Positions 1-12,356 of a stretch of DNA of 64,000 nucleotides are shown here, piece after piece. The position numbers and the translations under genes were made by a program. A model generated the notes under the pieces. The model saw nothing but the letters and a program-made list of their open reading frames with translations, ran no database searches and had not been told where the DNA came from. The stretch is from Anisus vortex (Eukaryota > Mollusca > Gastropoda > Planorbidae): contig OX421503.1 of the NCBI GenBank assembly GCA_949126835.1, positions 4,861,457 to 4,925,456 of the forward strand, given 5' to 3'. Each line of letters starts with the position of its first letter. Position 1 is the stretch's first letter.

Positions 1-65
1 TTTTCTTACTACACACAATATTAGGACGTTTAGTAGGAAAACAAAAGGTTCTAGGTAATGTTGGG

Positions 66-598
66 ATTCTGTCATCATCATTGCCCGTCACCCCAGCTGG
101 GGTATGGGCCGCCAACCACAGATCTCCAGAGTCCTCTGTCCTGGGCCATTCTCTCCAATTGAGTCCAGCTGTACCCCATCTTTTCTGTGTCTGCCTCAAG
201 GTCGCGTCGCCAGGTATTCCTTGGGCGGCCCCTTTTCCGCTTGCCTTGCGGGTTCCACTTGAGTGCCTGTCTGGTGATGTTGGTTGGCGGCTTGCGCAGG
301 GTGTGCCCTATCCAACCCCATCTTCTTCTTCTGATATCCTCTTCTATAGGGCGTTGGCAGGTTCTTTGCCAGAGGTCGGTATTGTTTATGGTGTCAGGCC
401 AGCGGATCTGGAGTATCCTTCTGAGGCAGCTGTTGATGAAGGTTTGGACTTTGCCAGTGGTAGCTTTTGTCATTCTCCAAGTTTCCGCGCCATACAACAG
501 GACTGACTTAACATTAGAGTTGAACAGTCTAATTTTTGTATCTAGGGACAGCTCTTTGGAGTTCCATATATTCTTGAGTTGGATGAAGGGATTCTGTG
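66..598 (-). mobile_element. Non-LTR retrotransposon, 5'-truncated 3' end
   Basis: Remnant of a LINE-type reverse transcriptase on the minus strand. The open frame ends at a stop at 78-80 and reads the C-terminal part of the polyprotein: [21 protein letters not shown], then [25 protein letters not shown] and [19 protein letters not shown], all typical of the region after the RT catalytic domain in many invertebrate LINEs. The catalytic YxDD part is absent, so the copy is 5'-truncated near 598. A short run of ATG triplets follows the stop (66-80), like the simple-repeat tails of such elements. I cannot place the clade with certainty. Confidence 0.9.
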
Positions 599-1239
599 TT
601 GATCTCAAATTCTCAGAGTCTGGGAACGACTCATTATTTAATAGGGGAAGTTCCTATCGTTTTTGTTATGAGTTTTGTAATGATACCATGATTTTAACCC
701 CTACTGGTAATGGGTCTATCCCTTGCACCACTCGGATAGTATTTAATGATTTGTTTTGTCTGAAAGACAGAGAGTTTCGAAATATGTTCCTTTGAGAACG
801 TTTGTGTTTGCACTATTTTATTCTAACTGTACATAATAGATATATTGTATATATTGAACATACCACCTGAAATAAACTATCAACAACAGTTACACTGAAG
901 CTTCCTTGTCAAGTTACTATTCTATTGTGTTGTACACATTACTATAAGATTTAGCTACTACTATAATGTACAAGAAAGGAAATGTTGGAATACAAATACT
1001 GAATTTGTGCCCAGGACTATAAGAAGAGTTCGTGTAATACTGAAACATAAATACTAATAATTAAAGTCTCCCCTAGGACTAACGAGAATTATCAGCAAGA
1101 TCTACACAGCTCTGGCCACAAGGGGATTGTGGACGTAACAAAATGTATGTCGAAACATAACGAGTATTATTGGATAGATATATAGAATTAATAGAAAGAT
1201 AGAGGGATAGATAGACATGCGGATATTTAAAAAAGGAAA
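599..1239. other. No gene recognised
   Basis: AT-rich sequence with no supported exon. I looked here on the minus strand for the final exon of the ENPP6-like gene A (frame with VDIYNVMC and NNGS-like motifs, as at 17096-17235) and did not find it. Confidence 0.5.
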
Positions 1240-1385
1240 GTATCCCGTCGGACCAAATTGATCCACAGGGCCGGTGAAACAGCGTTCACCAGTTTCTGTA
1301 GCCACGGCATACTATGTGATTGTGTGGCCAGCACTATACACAGCCGCCTTTACTTTACCCCAACTTAGGCCAGGTACCCATCATG
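1240..1385 (-). mobile_element. tRNA-derived SINE (family 1), 3' part
   Basis: Minus-strand copy of the commonest SINE of the window, lacking the tRNA-like head. It shares the conserved body GGACCAAATTGATCCA, the CACCAGTTTCTGTAGCCAC stretch, a TGTGGCCAGCAC stretch and ACCCATCA with copies at 8396, 49585 and 54727. Confidence 0.8.
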
Positions 1386-1603
1386 CGCATATACCGATAA
1401 ATAAAAACATAAATAGTTTGATTGATTGTTGAATGAATGGATTGGTGGATAAAGAAATAAAAAGAAAGTTTAATTGAGTGTATACTACTTAAATTTGTCT
1501 GTTTATGAATGAATGAAATGAATAATATATAAGAAGACAGAAAGAGAATAATCATAATATGTTGAATTATTTTTTTCACTGATTGATAGATAATTCAACT
1601 TAC

Positions 1604-4600
1604 ATGGTCCGAGGGCATAGAAAATTCCTTTCATATCTTTCAGCTGATTGTCATATCCATGGTAACCGACAGATTTAGGCACTGTGTTATCAAATGGCTA
1701 AGTACACAAAATAGAAAATTATATGTCAGACAATTTATATATATATATGATTTATATAGACATTGATTATTGTCATATTTAAAAAAATGTAAATAAAGGA
1801 TTGTTGCTTTAATATTTATCACGAATATCATTATCTCATTTGTCATGCTTTCATTATTGGGCAACTTTTCGAACAGCTGAACTGAAGCCATGTTATTGGT
1901 AAAGCGCTTTCACCTTTAATGACTTCTGAGTTTGTTTGATTTGTTTTGGTTTGTCGTGTCAAAGTTAACAAATTTTGCTATAATATAATGGGAGATTACA
2001 TATCAATTTTATCTGTTTAACAACCGAAATTCCACGGCGTTGATTGGTTGTACACACACAGATCTTTTTATATGCATAGAATATTGTACCTCATCGCCCC
2101 GGAAAGAGAATACAAAGAATGAACAAAACACATTGCAAGGCATATGATTTGCTACCAGACTATTAGGTCTGAGTTCTATTTAAATCAATGCAACCTTATA
2201 ACGATTGCTCTATTATAAAAGGGTTTATGACTTTGAATAATGATACACACCTGTAAAATAGTCCAGCCCAAGTCAGCGACACATAAGATGTCTGGTGCGT
2301 ATGGCCCTCGCTTGTAATGATACCTATCAGGTATGCCTGCCTTCCTGTACACGTGCATGTGTGGGTGAAAGTTTTTAAGTAGGTTAAACACCTGGAGAGA
2401 TTATATATTTTATTTTATAACAGTATATTTAAATATAACATAATTAGAAAGTAATAATGTCCATATTAAATTGTGTTATTTACTTCACAAAATGTAAAAA
2501 ACAACAAAACAATTTCCACTAAAAGAGATACGCCTTTTTTGTTACATTTGTGTATTCAAATTTTAAGGTATGTAACTATATTGAGACTGTGTCAGACTTG
2601 GTACAGAAAGTCTATAATGCAACACTAAGTCCAAGAATAACATAAACTTTGAGGTTTTAACCTTCTTTTCTTTGCGTTTATTTTCCACGTAGATAGTTGT
2701 CAAGGCTATAGACTCCACTATGGCCACGTACAAATTAGGTTCAGAGGTCAGAACTCCAGTTATGTTGATTAACTTGGACATGTTCAAATTGGTCATTCCG
2801 TGGTCCGAGAATATTATTAGGTTAACCTGAAGTAGGAAATAAAAAACAATGAAATCAAATGTGCAATGAAACTAAAACATGCATGTATATGAGTGCTTTT
2901 TAATTATTAAAGTTATTTTTATAATGGAGTAATAATTATAAAGAGGGACATAGTGGCCGTGGGGCAGAGCGTTCGGATGGCGTACCAAAGGTCCTGGGTT
3001 CAGATCCTGGTGCAGGCTGGACGTTTTTCCCGAGACTGGTGGGTGTCCCTAACCTTGCCGTTTTTATGGCACTTGCCAAATTTGTTTCTAAAGCAAGATT
3101 TGGTTTAGAACAATTTACGTTCCTTCTCAGCAAATGGAATGAGATATAGTTCATTTTTTTGTGCTAATCATATTTTAACTTTGAGCCTACAACCTACAAA
3201 GCCTCATGTTATAAACAAATTTCATATTACTCGTATAATAATATATGATAGCCATAAGACAACAACGCCGTTATATAACACTCCCGCAAGAAGATATTAT
3301 TAGCTTTATTCGCTTATATTTTTAAATGCCTCAGCTTTTAATTCATGGTTCATTATGTCCGATGTTTAAGGATCTCTTAATTTTAAATTTGAACTATATT
3401 TCTGGTTTTTTAAGTGTAGGCCCATATTCTTGAATATATGATCAATGACTAATACAAAATAAGGTCAATGCCAACACTTCTTTTTCGAATCAAAGCAACT
3501 TAACACATTCCAAGTCTTCTAAGCGGTCAATAACGGATCCGATGACCGTGTCCAGTCCTCTAACTATCTGTTGAAGTTCCAGAGAGTCTGGACCAATAGC
3601 GTGTCCGAATAAATCCGGCTGCTCACAGTAGACAGCTGTGGATGGCACAATGATAAAATCTAAGTTTTTGTTTTAATATCGTAGAAAAAAAAGAAAAAAG
3701 GGAGACAACAGCTAAATATAAGGGATGTAATAAATAAGTAATTACAAGTAATATTAAAGTGTCTATATATACACTAAAAAAATACACTTTTTTAGAAACA
3801 AATAAAACGACACCATTTGTTTTTTTAGACAAATTTCTTGAGATTGATATTTCAAATTATTCAAAATAAATTTAGACAAATAAAAATTTCAATTCAAACT
3901 AACAAAACTATTTCATCGTGTAAATTCATTCTTGTGACATTCAGTACATTGTCAATCAACCATCCGGCCTCATATGTATGTTATTAAAACTAGACGTCTT
4001 AGTAGAAGAAAAGAGATGTACTCGTCGAACCAAATTGATTCATAGGTCCGGTCAAGCAGTTTCTGAGGCCATGGCGAACTAGGTAGTTGTGTTGTCTACC
4101 ATTTTGCATAGCCGCCCTTACATTACCCTAACTAATGGTACCCATCAGAGCTGGGCATATTCAGGAATATGATTATGATAAATTTTTTATAGTGGGATAA
4201 AAAGAAAAGGATAGATTGTGAATGATAAGTAGATAGAGATGGATATAAAAGCTGAGGGACAGTCTATTGTACGAATCTACCTGCGAGGTCAGCTGTTCCA
4301 TTACCCAACAGGTTGATTGCCTCATTCAGCGAGGATTGAAACACATCGAGGGCGAAGGTGCGATTGTAAGGCAAGCAATATGTGGGTCTTCTTTCTCTGA
4401 TGGTCACTTCACAACCAGGCAAGGAAAATATGTAGGTGGACTTCCTCTGAAAGTATTAAGGACATTTTAGAACATGTTGGGTTTAACTATAAAAGTATCA
4501 CGGTGATAGCATTCTTTTTTATAATCAGATCATTAAAATACTCATCACAATATTCAGATCACTGATCTATCGTGAGGTCCACATTCTTAACTTTAACCTT

Positions 4601-7600
4601 TTTTTGGGCCAAACAAAAAATATGTTCTAATCACATTTGGGGCAAGAAAATGTTCTGATCACATTTTAAAAAAAAAAGTGTTTTGATTACGTTTACGGCA
4701 AAAGTATGTATCTAATCACATTAAGGCAAAGTTATTGTTCTGATTATATTTAAGGCAATAGAACTTTAAATTTGAGACAAAAGAATGGTTCTGATAACAT
4801 TTTAGGCACAACAATTGTTCTGATCACATTTTAGGCACAGTGTAGGCACAACAAATATTCTGATCACATTTTAGGAACAAAAATTGTTCTGATCACATTT
4901 TAGGCACAATAGATGTTCTGATCACATTTTAGGCACAACAATTGTTCTGATCACTTTTTAGGCAAAATAATAGTTCAAAAGAATTCTTCTAATCACATTT
5001 TGGGCACTAGGAAGTGTATGGTAAGTGATAACCTCTCATCGTTTAGATTATTGGATGGGTTTTCCTTGTACAAACCTGTCGTTCGGCTGTGACCCACACC
5101 GGTTCACCACCATCAAACCAATGGGAACTCAAGGGCTCAGAATTCAGTCCCGGCAAAAAGTACTCTTTCCTTTTCTCATCGTACATGTAGTTTCCGGTTA
5201 TCCCATGAGACTCCGTGTAGAGCCCTTTAAAACAGAATGATGAAAAGACCTAGGCATACATAGGCTTATAAATTTAAAACAGACAGATGGATTATTATAG
5301 ATATATAATGCTATATAAATATATATTTAAAAATATAGATAATGGTGCATGATGGCCAAGCAGCAGCGCGTTCGAATACTCATGCCAGGACGCCCCTGAG
5401 ACTACCCAGCTCTGATTAATACCTGACATTAGTTGGGGTAAAGTGTAGGCGGCTGGGCATTGTGCTGGCCACACATCCACTAGTATGCCGTGACCACATA
5501 AACTGGTGCTGCTTCACCAGCCCTTTGATCGATTTGGTCCGAAGGATACTTTGCTCATTATATAGATACATTGACTATTTTAACAAAACATGCAGAGAGA
5601 TTAATAGATAGTAAGATAGATTTAAAAAAATAGATAATTGAGTTTGGCAACCATGAATAGAATTAAAGATAGACATACTGACATAGATTAATAGATACAA
5701 GAAAAAATTTATCAATAGATAGACCATTTACAAAAACACACTGTTGTAATGATATGTAAAATTAGAAAGTTGTAACGAACCGCTCAATAGAGTGTAGTAG
5801 TTTGGAAAAGACAGTGTCGGATATTCATTCTTGATTCCGTCTGCTGTAACACCAAGATTGTAGAACCGTTTAAAGTTGGGAAGATCATACTGGCGGTTTA
5901 AAGATCATTAACGAAAATCATTGGTAGATCGAGTGTAAATGAAACAAAAAATGCAAAGAGAAATAATACAATTTAAATGTGAAATATATACAGTAAAAAA
6001 AAAAGAAACATTTATTAGAAAGCACGATAACAATAGCACCGATCGCTTTTCTTATCCCAACTGCTAGATTAAATTTTAATGCATATGAGTACTCTTGCTT
6101 CCCGAGTGTTATCCGGGCTTGGAATGGGTTGCCTAAAAAACGACAACATAAAACCATTTGAAACAATAATTAAAATGCAAGGCTGAACTTAAACCACTGA
6201 TAAGTGTAGGACGCAATAATCTCCTGCATAGAAACAACGTTTATAATATAAAAGATAAGTTATCGTAAAAAAAAGAAAAGCGTAACTCATTCCCTTTGTC
6301 AGAGGACATTATTTAGAAATGTTGCTATTATTTTTTATGTAAAAAATAATTTTTTTTTAATATTTTATTTCAATAATATAACAAGTTATATATCAAGGGG
6401 TTATTTTTTTTAAGGCAACGGTAGATGAAATATTTCTTATATTAAATGTAGGCCTATGTCACAATGTTGCTGTTGGGATGAGCAATTCGTCACAATATTG
6501 ACACTGAGAGGGGTGCGGGGGGGGGGGGGGTGGTTGAGTGGAGTTAATAACGGCTGGTTGTCGTGGGGTTAATGGTTACTGGTGGCTGGTTGTCGTGGGG
6601 TTATGAGTTACTGGTGGCTGGTTGTCATGGGGTTATGAGTTACCGATGCTACTGCAATCGTCCTGGAACAATGATTATTTCTCTCCTTGGCTCGTGAAGA
6701 TGTTAAGAGTATACAAACAAACAGTTCTAAGATAAGCAAGCAAGTCTCTGGTTACTGTTCAGGTGTTTATTACGTTCGAATATCCAATGGTGAGAAATAC
6801 ATGTGAAGTTATACAGTAATATTGACACGAGTATATGCGAGTGTTATGGAATCCAAAGTTAGGTTACACAACTTATACTGGTGGAAAATGCGAATACTGG
6901 CTAGACCGATATATATATATAACATGCGAGGCGATATACTACTGGAACAGATATGAAATTGGTCAGAATGTCTAACATTAGTACACGGTAGTGTTGTGGA
7001 ATCCACTTTTAGGTTACACAACTGTATTAACGAATTACTATTACTGGCTAATTATCTATAGTCCGAGTGTACAGGTTGGGAGTTAAGCTAAGACGATGCG
7101 TCTTCTTCGAGACCTGGGCCAGAACTCACTAAAAGTACAGTGTATCGGTCAAGCGCCAACCTCAGACTGACTTTACAAGAGTTGAGCGGGCGTCTCGTGA
7201 GACCAGTCACGTGACCGCTCCTCAATTTGGTTGGGTGATTACATTAGGTTGGACTTACATATAATTCCCATTGGTCCTTTCAAACATATATTTACATAAA
7301 GGAACAAGATTTACTGGAGCCGAAAATGGAGTTGGGGTGGGTAAGCAATTATACCGCCAAAACTGCGGGGTGAACAAGGGAGAAGGGGGGGTCGAAGTGG
7401 GTGCGGTTAGTCTAGATAAAAGACGATTGATACATACGTCATGCTGAGTGAAGGGAATTATCTCCCTTTGATAGAGTTTGACGTGGTCACTCAAGTGGCT
7501 GGCGTGGGTTTTCGGCCGAGGGGATATTAAGTAGATGCGAAAACATCGACCGTCTCAAAGGTTAGCTAGCGAGTCGCCGCCCTTGGGTGATAGGAGGAGG

Positions 7601-9158
7601 GGTCAGGAGGGGGGGTTAACGGGGTGGGTGGGGTGTGTGTACAAGGCGCGTAATGTCTACATACAGCATGTTGAATTAACAACATGAATGAAGAATAGTT
7701 TGAATTAACAACATGAATGAATAGTTAAAATTATAATAGAATATATACATTAAGATTCACACTTCATTCACTCACAGTTTTAGTACCAGTTTGGGCGTAT
7801 TGATTAGCAAACTCTGAATTGGGACTAAAACTAAAAGAGTGTAGTGAAGGTTAAAGGACAGGTGAAGAAGGGGGGTGGTTGGGGCGTTCCTATTGCGTGA
7901 GAGAGAAAGAAGGTAGTAGTTTCAGACTACTCGTTCTATCTAATCTAACTCTACGCTACCTATGGTTCTATACTACTACCTACGCTATAATCTATCTATG
8001 AGTGCTAAGAGTCACGGTTTTAGTCCAGAATCGTGACAGCCTATATACATGCTTGTGGATTTCATTAAATAGAATATATTATCATATCTCATACATTACG
8101 CTTACTTTATACAAAAAATTAGTGCGTCCTACGCCTAGCCGTGGTTAGAGTCTAGTCCTGCATTTTTTGTTAATGTTTTAAATAATGTTAAGTTACTGGT
8201 TTTCTTGTTTATTTTAGGCAACCCATTTCATTCCCGGATGCCACTTATGAGTAACTTTTGCCGTATATTTTTTAATATCTTTTTTCAGAAATACATTTTG
8301 AGCATTGCACTGTTTGATGTTGTGTATATTGAGCCAGTTTTATTTCATCACTTCTGAAAAGGATTACATGAAGCATAAAATGTGCGTTAACTATTTGGGA
8401 ACGATAGCCGAGCGGAAGCGCGTTCGACTGGCGATCCGAAGGTTCTGGGTTGGAATCCTGGTGGAGGCTAGAATTTTTTTCCAGGACGAGGGTGTCCCTG
8501 AGTCTACCAAGCTCTGATGGGTCCCCCCATCATTGGGGTCAAGTAAAGACGGCTGTGTATAGTGCTGGCGAGACAATCATCTGGTATGCCGTAGCCACAG
8601 AAACTGGTGAACGCTGCTTCGCCGGCCCAATGGAACAACTTGGTCCAACTGGAATACTTTACCACTTTTTGTTATTAGTGTCTACTAATACTGATATGTA
8701 TGAACATTATGAAACCAAATATCTACGTTAACAGTATTAGATTTAATGTCTATATAAGTCTCATATATATATATAGTACCAAGGTGAGAGAAAAATTTCA
8801 AGTAGATTATATTATGCAGAATACTTTATTCATTTTACAACTAATTCATGGATAGCTAAAAAATAGTTTCCTTTTTCTTATAATATTGTGTAATCATCCG
8901 TGGAAGGTAATAATTTTCATACACTGCTGCAGAGGTTGTATAACCGGTAAGGTTGGGGGGGGGGGGGGGAGGGGAGCTCGAATAGTAAACAATTCAATTA
9001 GTTCAAGATAAAAAAAAAATAATTAAAATCTACCTTCTTACTTTTTCAACGTAATCCCACCGGAAGCCGTCAAGAAGAATGACCAACAGCTTATCGGACA
9101 CAGCTGTTGTCAGGACAGCAGCCAGAGTGACAGTAACCAGAGACAAAGAAAGAGTCAT
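1604..9158 (-). CDS. ENPP6-like phosphodiesterase, gene A (3' end not in window)
   Basis: Ectonucleotide pyrophosphatase/phosphodiesterase family member, nearest to ENPP6, which in vertebrates splits choline-phosphate esters such as glycerophosphocholine outside the cell. Exons, 5' to 3': 9158-9042, 5889-5781, 5224-5076, 4446-4281, 3635-3505, 2826-2662, 2391-2251, 1697-1604; every junction has AG/GT and the phases join to 357 codons with no break. Residues 1-21 form a signal peptide. Metal ligands are D30 (LLDGFRWDY), D188 and H192 (PDLFGH), D232 and H233 (SDHGM), H339 (HGYDNQ). Ser66 in PTLSFPNYYT sits where most family members have Thr, as in ENPP6. Exon 8 ends with an intact donor in phase 1, so a last exon of about 140 bases must follow; it is not between 1 and 1603. 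Intron 1 (3.15 kb) holds LINE and SINE debris; intron 3 has a 29-base tandem repeat. Start chosen because it gives the signal peptide directly. Confidence 0.92.
2942..3050 (+). mobile_element. tRNA-derived SINE (family 1), head part
   Basis: Contains the tRNA-like head with A box (GTGGCCGTGGGGCAGAG), B box (GGGTTCAGATCCTGG) and the beginning of the body (GGGTGTCCCT); then diverges. Lies in intron 5 of gene A. Confidence 0.8.
4015..4168 (-). mobile_element. tRNA-derived SINE (family 1), 3' part
   Basis: Minus-strand body fragment with ACCAAATTGATTCAT, CCGCCCTTACATTACCC and GGTACCCATCAGAGCTGGG. Inserted in intron 4 of gene A; more diverged than the copy at 49585. Confidence 0.8.
4590..5012. 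repeat. Diverged tandem repeat, unit about 29 bases
   Basis: About 14 imperfect copies of a unit with core TTCTGATCACATTTTAGGCA followed by CAACAATTG. Every unit carries the palindrome TGATCA or a one-base variant. Inside intron 3 of gene A. Confidence 0.85.
5340..5562 (+). mobile_element. tRNA-derived SINE (family 1), internally deleted
   Basis: Has the A-box region (GATGGCCAAGCAGCAGCGCG), then jumps to the body (CTACCCAGCTCTGAT, ACATTAGTTGGGGTAAAG, TGTGCTGGCCACACA, TTTGGTCCGAAGG). The B-box half of the head is deleted. In intron 2 of gene A. Confidence 0.85.
6060..6175 (+). mobile_element. LINE fragment, RT C-terminus (GLPEQTRK family)
   Basis: Reads YEYSCFPSVIRAWNGLP in one frame, a diverged copy of the AYKYSFFPSGIRAWNGLP C-terminus seen at 29395-29665. 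Sits in intron 1 of gene A. Confidence 0.6.
6470..8060. other. Unidentified GC-richer repetitive segment in intron 1 of gene A
   Basis: Different in composition from its surroundings. It begins with a poly-G run (6517-6530) and three near-copies of GGCTGGTTGTCGTGGGGTTA (about 6550-6640). Two diverged direct repeats follow, near 6840-6885 and 6985-7025 (GTTATGGAATCC...TTAGGTTACACAACT), then G-rich tracts, then a hairpin GTCACG...CGTGAC at 8010-8037. No protein frame is recognisable. A decayed transposon is likely, but I found no terminal repeats or target-site duplication. Confidence 0.4.
8085..8245 (-). mobile_element. LINE fragment, RT C-terminus (GLPEQTRK family)
   Basis: Minus strand carries the family signature AACCAGTAACTTAACATT followed by ATTAACAAAAAATGCAGGAC, equivalent to the end of the frame at 29570-29645. 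Confidence 0.6.
8396..8670 (+). mobile_element. tRNA-derived SINE (family 1), near full length
   Basis: Complete layout: A box (GATAGCCGAGCGGAAGCGCG), B box (GGTTGGAATCC), body (GGGTGTCCCTGAGTCTACC), TGCCGTAGCCACAGAAACTG, ending TTGGTCCAACTGGAATACTTT. The B box has lost the invariant TTCGA core, so this copy is probably not transcribed by RNA polymerase III now. In intron 1 of gene A. Confidence 0.9.
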
Positions 9159-9239
9159 TGTGTGTAACTTTTCCTCCAAGATCAATAGAGCACAATTCGT
9201 ATGCAGTCTTCTGTTCTGAAAAGCTAAATGCCGTAGAGA

Positions 9240-9247
9240 TATTTAAA
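9240..9247 (-). promoter_or_regulatory. TATA-like box of gene A
   Basis: Minus strand TTTAAATA, 82 bases upstream of the gene A start codon, followed by a short leader without ATG. Position suits a core promoter; no other support. Confidence 0.35.
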
Positions 9248-9365
9248 GAGGGCTAGACCATGCATTGATTAACTGTAGCTTCCCATATTAAATATTAAAA
9301 CTAGCATATCAATTAGATCTATTTTAGCATTCGGAGATTACTACTTCTGTTGTGGAAAATCCATT

Positions 9366-9842
<477 letters not shown>

Positions 9843-9943
9843 TACATAGATATAACTAGAATACATAAAATATACATATAAATTAGTATGTATTTCCTAT
9901 AATATAAATTTTGTTAATCTTGAAACTAGTATGTAGGCTTATA

Positions 9944-10213
9944 TGTAATGTAATGTAATGTAATGGCAATTTATATAGCGCTTCTATCCATGCTATTTTA
10001 GCATGCTCAGTGCGCTCTAGAAGACTATTAATCTGTGAGAGGTTTCACTGCTGCCGGTTAAGCGCATGTGATAACAACTCAATATTAACGTCATCTAGTC
10101 CCAAAACTCCTGTAGGGCGACAGGGATCTGCCGGTGGTGGGGCTCGAACCCGCGACGTGTCAAGTGGTTTTTTGGTTGACAGTATGGTGAGCTAACCGCT
10201 AGGCCAGCCGGCT
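9944..10213 (-). mobile_element. tRNA-derived SINE (family 2) with (TTACA)n tail
   Basis: Minus strand starts GCCGGCTGGCCTAGCGGTTA (A box) and has a good B box, CGCGGGTTCGAGCCCC. It ends with AAGCGCTATATAAATTGCC followed by repeated ATTAC units. The GCGCTATATAAA tail is the kind a SINE borrows from a partner LINE. The best-preserved family 2 copy here. Confidence 0.85.
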
Positions 10214-10950
10214 TCACTTTATACTATCAAGTGTATTATTAGCGAGACTACTTGTGTGTAATATAAACCTTTTAGACTAATCCTAAGTGCAGTAAGTATT
10301 ATAATGTAAAGTTGTTTTATTATTGAGACCTATGAGTAACTTGTTTTTCTCATAAAAAAGGATTCTGTTAATGTATCCTAATTTCCATATAGACCTACTT
10401 AGATTTTTTAAAAGAAAAGCGTTAGATCTAGTAGACTTTTTTTTTTTAAAACTTTTTAAAAATTATTCTTTATGTATTTTATAAAACATCATAAATATAT
10501 AAGGCTATTATAAAATATCTTAGTTTTAGGTATTTCAATGTAAAGGCCACCTTATCAAATTAACTAAGTCTTACAAGTCTAGCATTTTTCATGTCTACAT
10601 CCGATATCTATATTGAGAAAAGTACTAACAAAAAGATATAATGAATTTATCTCTACTTATAGTGACCTATGCATACTGTTATACTGTGTATAGCATGTTG
10701 AAATAATAGTGTTTAGTCTGAGTATTGTACATTTAGAATTTTTATTTTTGTATTATGGATAATGACACTACTTTATTTATTTATTAAAATCACTATATCG
10801 ATATTGGAGCCAAATGTAAAAATTATATTTACACAAATAAAACAACAACAATTGGTCTCACAGATAAGAGAATATGGTAGGCTACATTATAAAGATCATG
10901 TGAGAAAATATAATATAGATAGAGAGTATATAGAATGTAGATCTTACAGC
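10214..10950. other. AT-rich, no gene recognised
   Basis: Low-complexity AT sequence. The frame that starts at 10762 becomes meaningful only near its end, where it joins the LINE fragment described next. Confidence 0.5.
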
Positions 10951-11085
10951 AACATAAAGGCGAATGGTATCCGGGCATATGGTAGATTACCTGAACAAAC
11001 CAGGAAAAGCAGTAACTTTACACCATTTAAAACACTAATAGAAATGCAGGACTATGATCAAACCACACATGAACGTAGGACGAAA
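10850..11085 (+). mobile_element. LINE fragment, RT C-terminus (GLPEQTRK family)
   Basis: Frame reads NGIRAYGRLPEQTRKSSNF then TPFKTLIEMQD, the C-terminal end of the same LINE family as 29395-29665. Upstream part in this frame is degenerate. Confidence 0.7.
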
Positions 11086-11285
11086 AAATCCTCTGTATAG
11101 ATGGAGCGTATGTGATTGGATTGGCGCGAGATAACATAGGTCATTCTATAAAAAAAAAAGATCCTAAGAAATAATATAGATTATAAAAAAAGAAAATAGA
11201 TCACACTATTGAACATCTACCGTAGACAAAGTTATTGATCGAACGAGATAATACTAAGTGACTGATTATACATAATACTTCAGAG

Positions 11286-12356
11286 CATAGGTTCTCAACA
11301 GGGGGCGGGGGGAGGCTTTAGGTGGGCGCTGACATTCCCGGGGGGCGATTGGGGGGCGGTGAAGGGCAAGTGGGTGGTACAAACGTACCTGATATATATT
11401 ATAACACCTCAGCTTTTTTAATCAATTAATTTTTGGAGGATGACATGTGATGTAAACGCAAGTGCTGCTAAATATCTGATATCCCCCAACAGCAGGCCTA
11501 TGCATACATATTATATTAATAAGAAAAAGGAATCCAAGTGACTTTTCGATGAAGTAGGTGTCTGTATTTGGCATATATAGTGTGCGGCCGGCTGGTCCTG
11601 TGGTTAGTTCACCGGACTGTCGCCCTAACATCTGCTAATATTAATGATATTTTGATCACAGTTTAACCGAGATGTACTCAATGTATTTTAAGCCATTCAA
11701 TTTAGGATAAAATATAGTTAAGCGGTATAGATAAGTAGTAATCATTCAAACTGGGTAGTTATTGTAATGTTTGAAAATGTACTTATAAAGTCATTAGTCA
11801 TATAATATTTATATAATTTTCAAATACTTTTTACAGTTTGACCATTTCAAAGTTATAAATTGTAAGCCATTTATTTTGTATAAAAGAAAAAAAAACAGAA
11901 ATATTAGCTCAAATAAAGCGGGCTAAAATATCCCTTTAACAAAAAAATGTTTCCACATTTGATTCAATAGTGATGCCGAACAAGTTCTGTTTTGTAATAT
12001 AACAAATATTACTGATTATTAGACCTAAGGCTTTTGAAAACCAAAATTGAAACAAAAATAGACAAATTGCTAGCAACACACCAGGCAAACGATTCGCATT
12101 GATTTACTTAAACCTTTTGTTAAGGCAATTTTGTAATCTATTAATTCTTACAATATGTTTCCTTTTCAGTTTTTTAAAAGATAATTAATCACACAAAAAG
12201 TCTAGTACGCCTAAAAAAAAAGTTGCGGAAACTATAGTCCAGATGGGCGGAAAGGGGGGGGGGAGTGGGCGCTAAAAGAAAGTTGGGAGGGGGGCGGTGA
12301 GCGGGAAAAAAAATTGTAAAAGGGGGCGGTGAGCCAAAAAAGGTTGACAATGTATG
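11286..12356. mobile_element. hAT element, non-autonomous, with 8-base target duplication
   Basis: Flanked by an 8-base direct repeat CTTCAGAG (11278-11285 and 12357-12364). Imperfect inverted termini CATAGGTTCTCAAC and, on the opposite strand, CATACATTGTCAAC; then G-rich subterminal blocks at both ends (GGGGGCGG). Internally a SINE family 2 head (GCCGGCTGGTCCTGTGGTTA at 11586) and AT-rich filler; no transposase. A sibling copy is at 48180-49235. Confidence 0.8.

Noticed and set aside
187..795. 202-codon plus-strand frame
   Set aside because: Antisense of the LINE RT frame for most of its length; no protein-like motifs.
8305..8731. Plus and minus frames of 60-93 codons
   Set aside because: Translations of the family 1 SINE; similar frames recur at every SINE copy.
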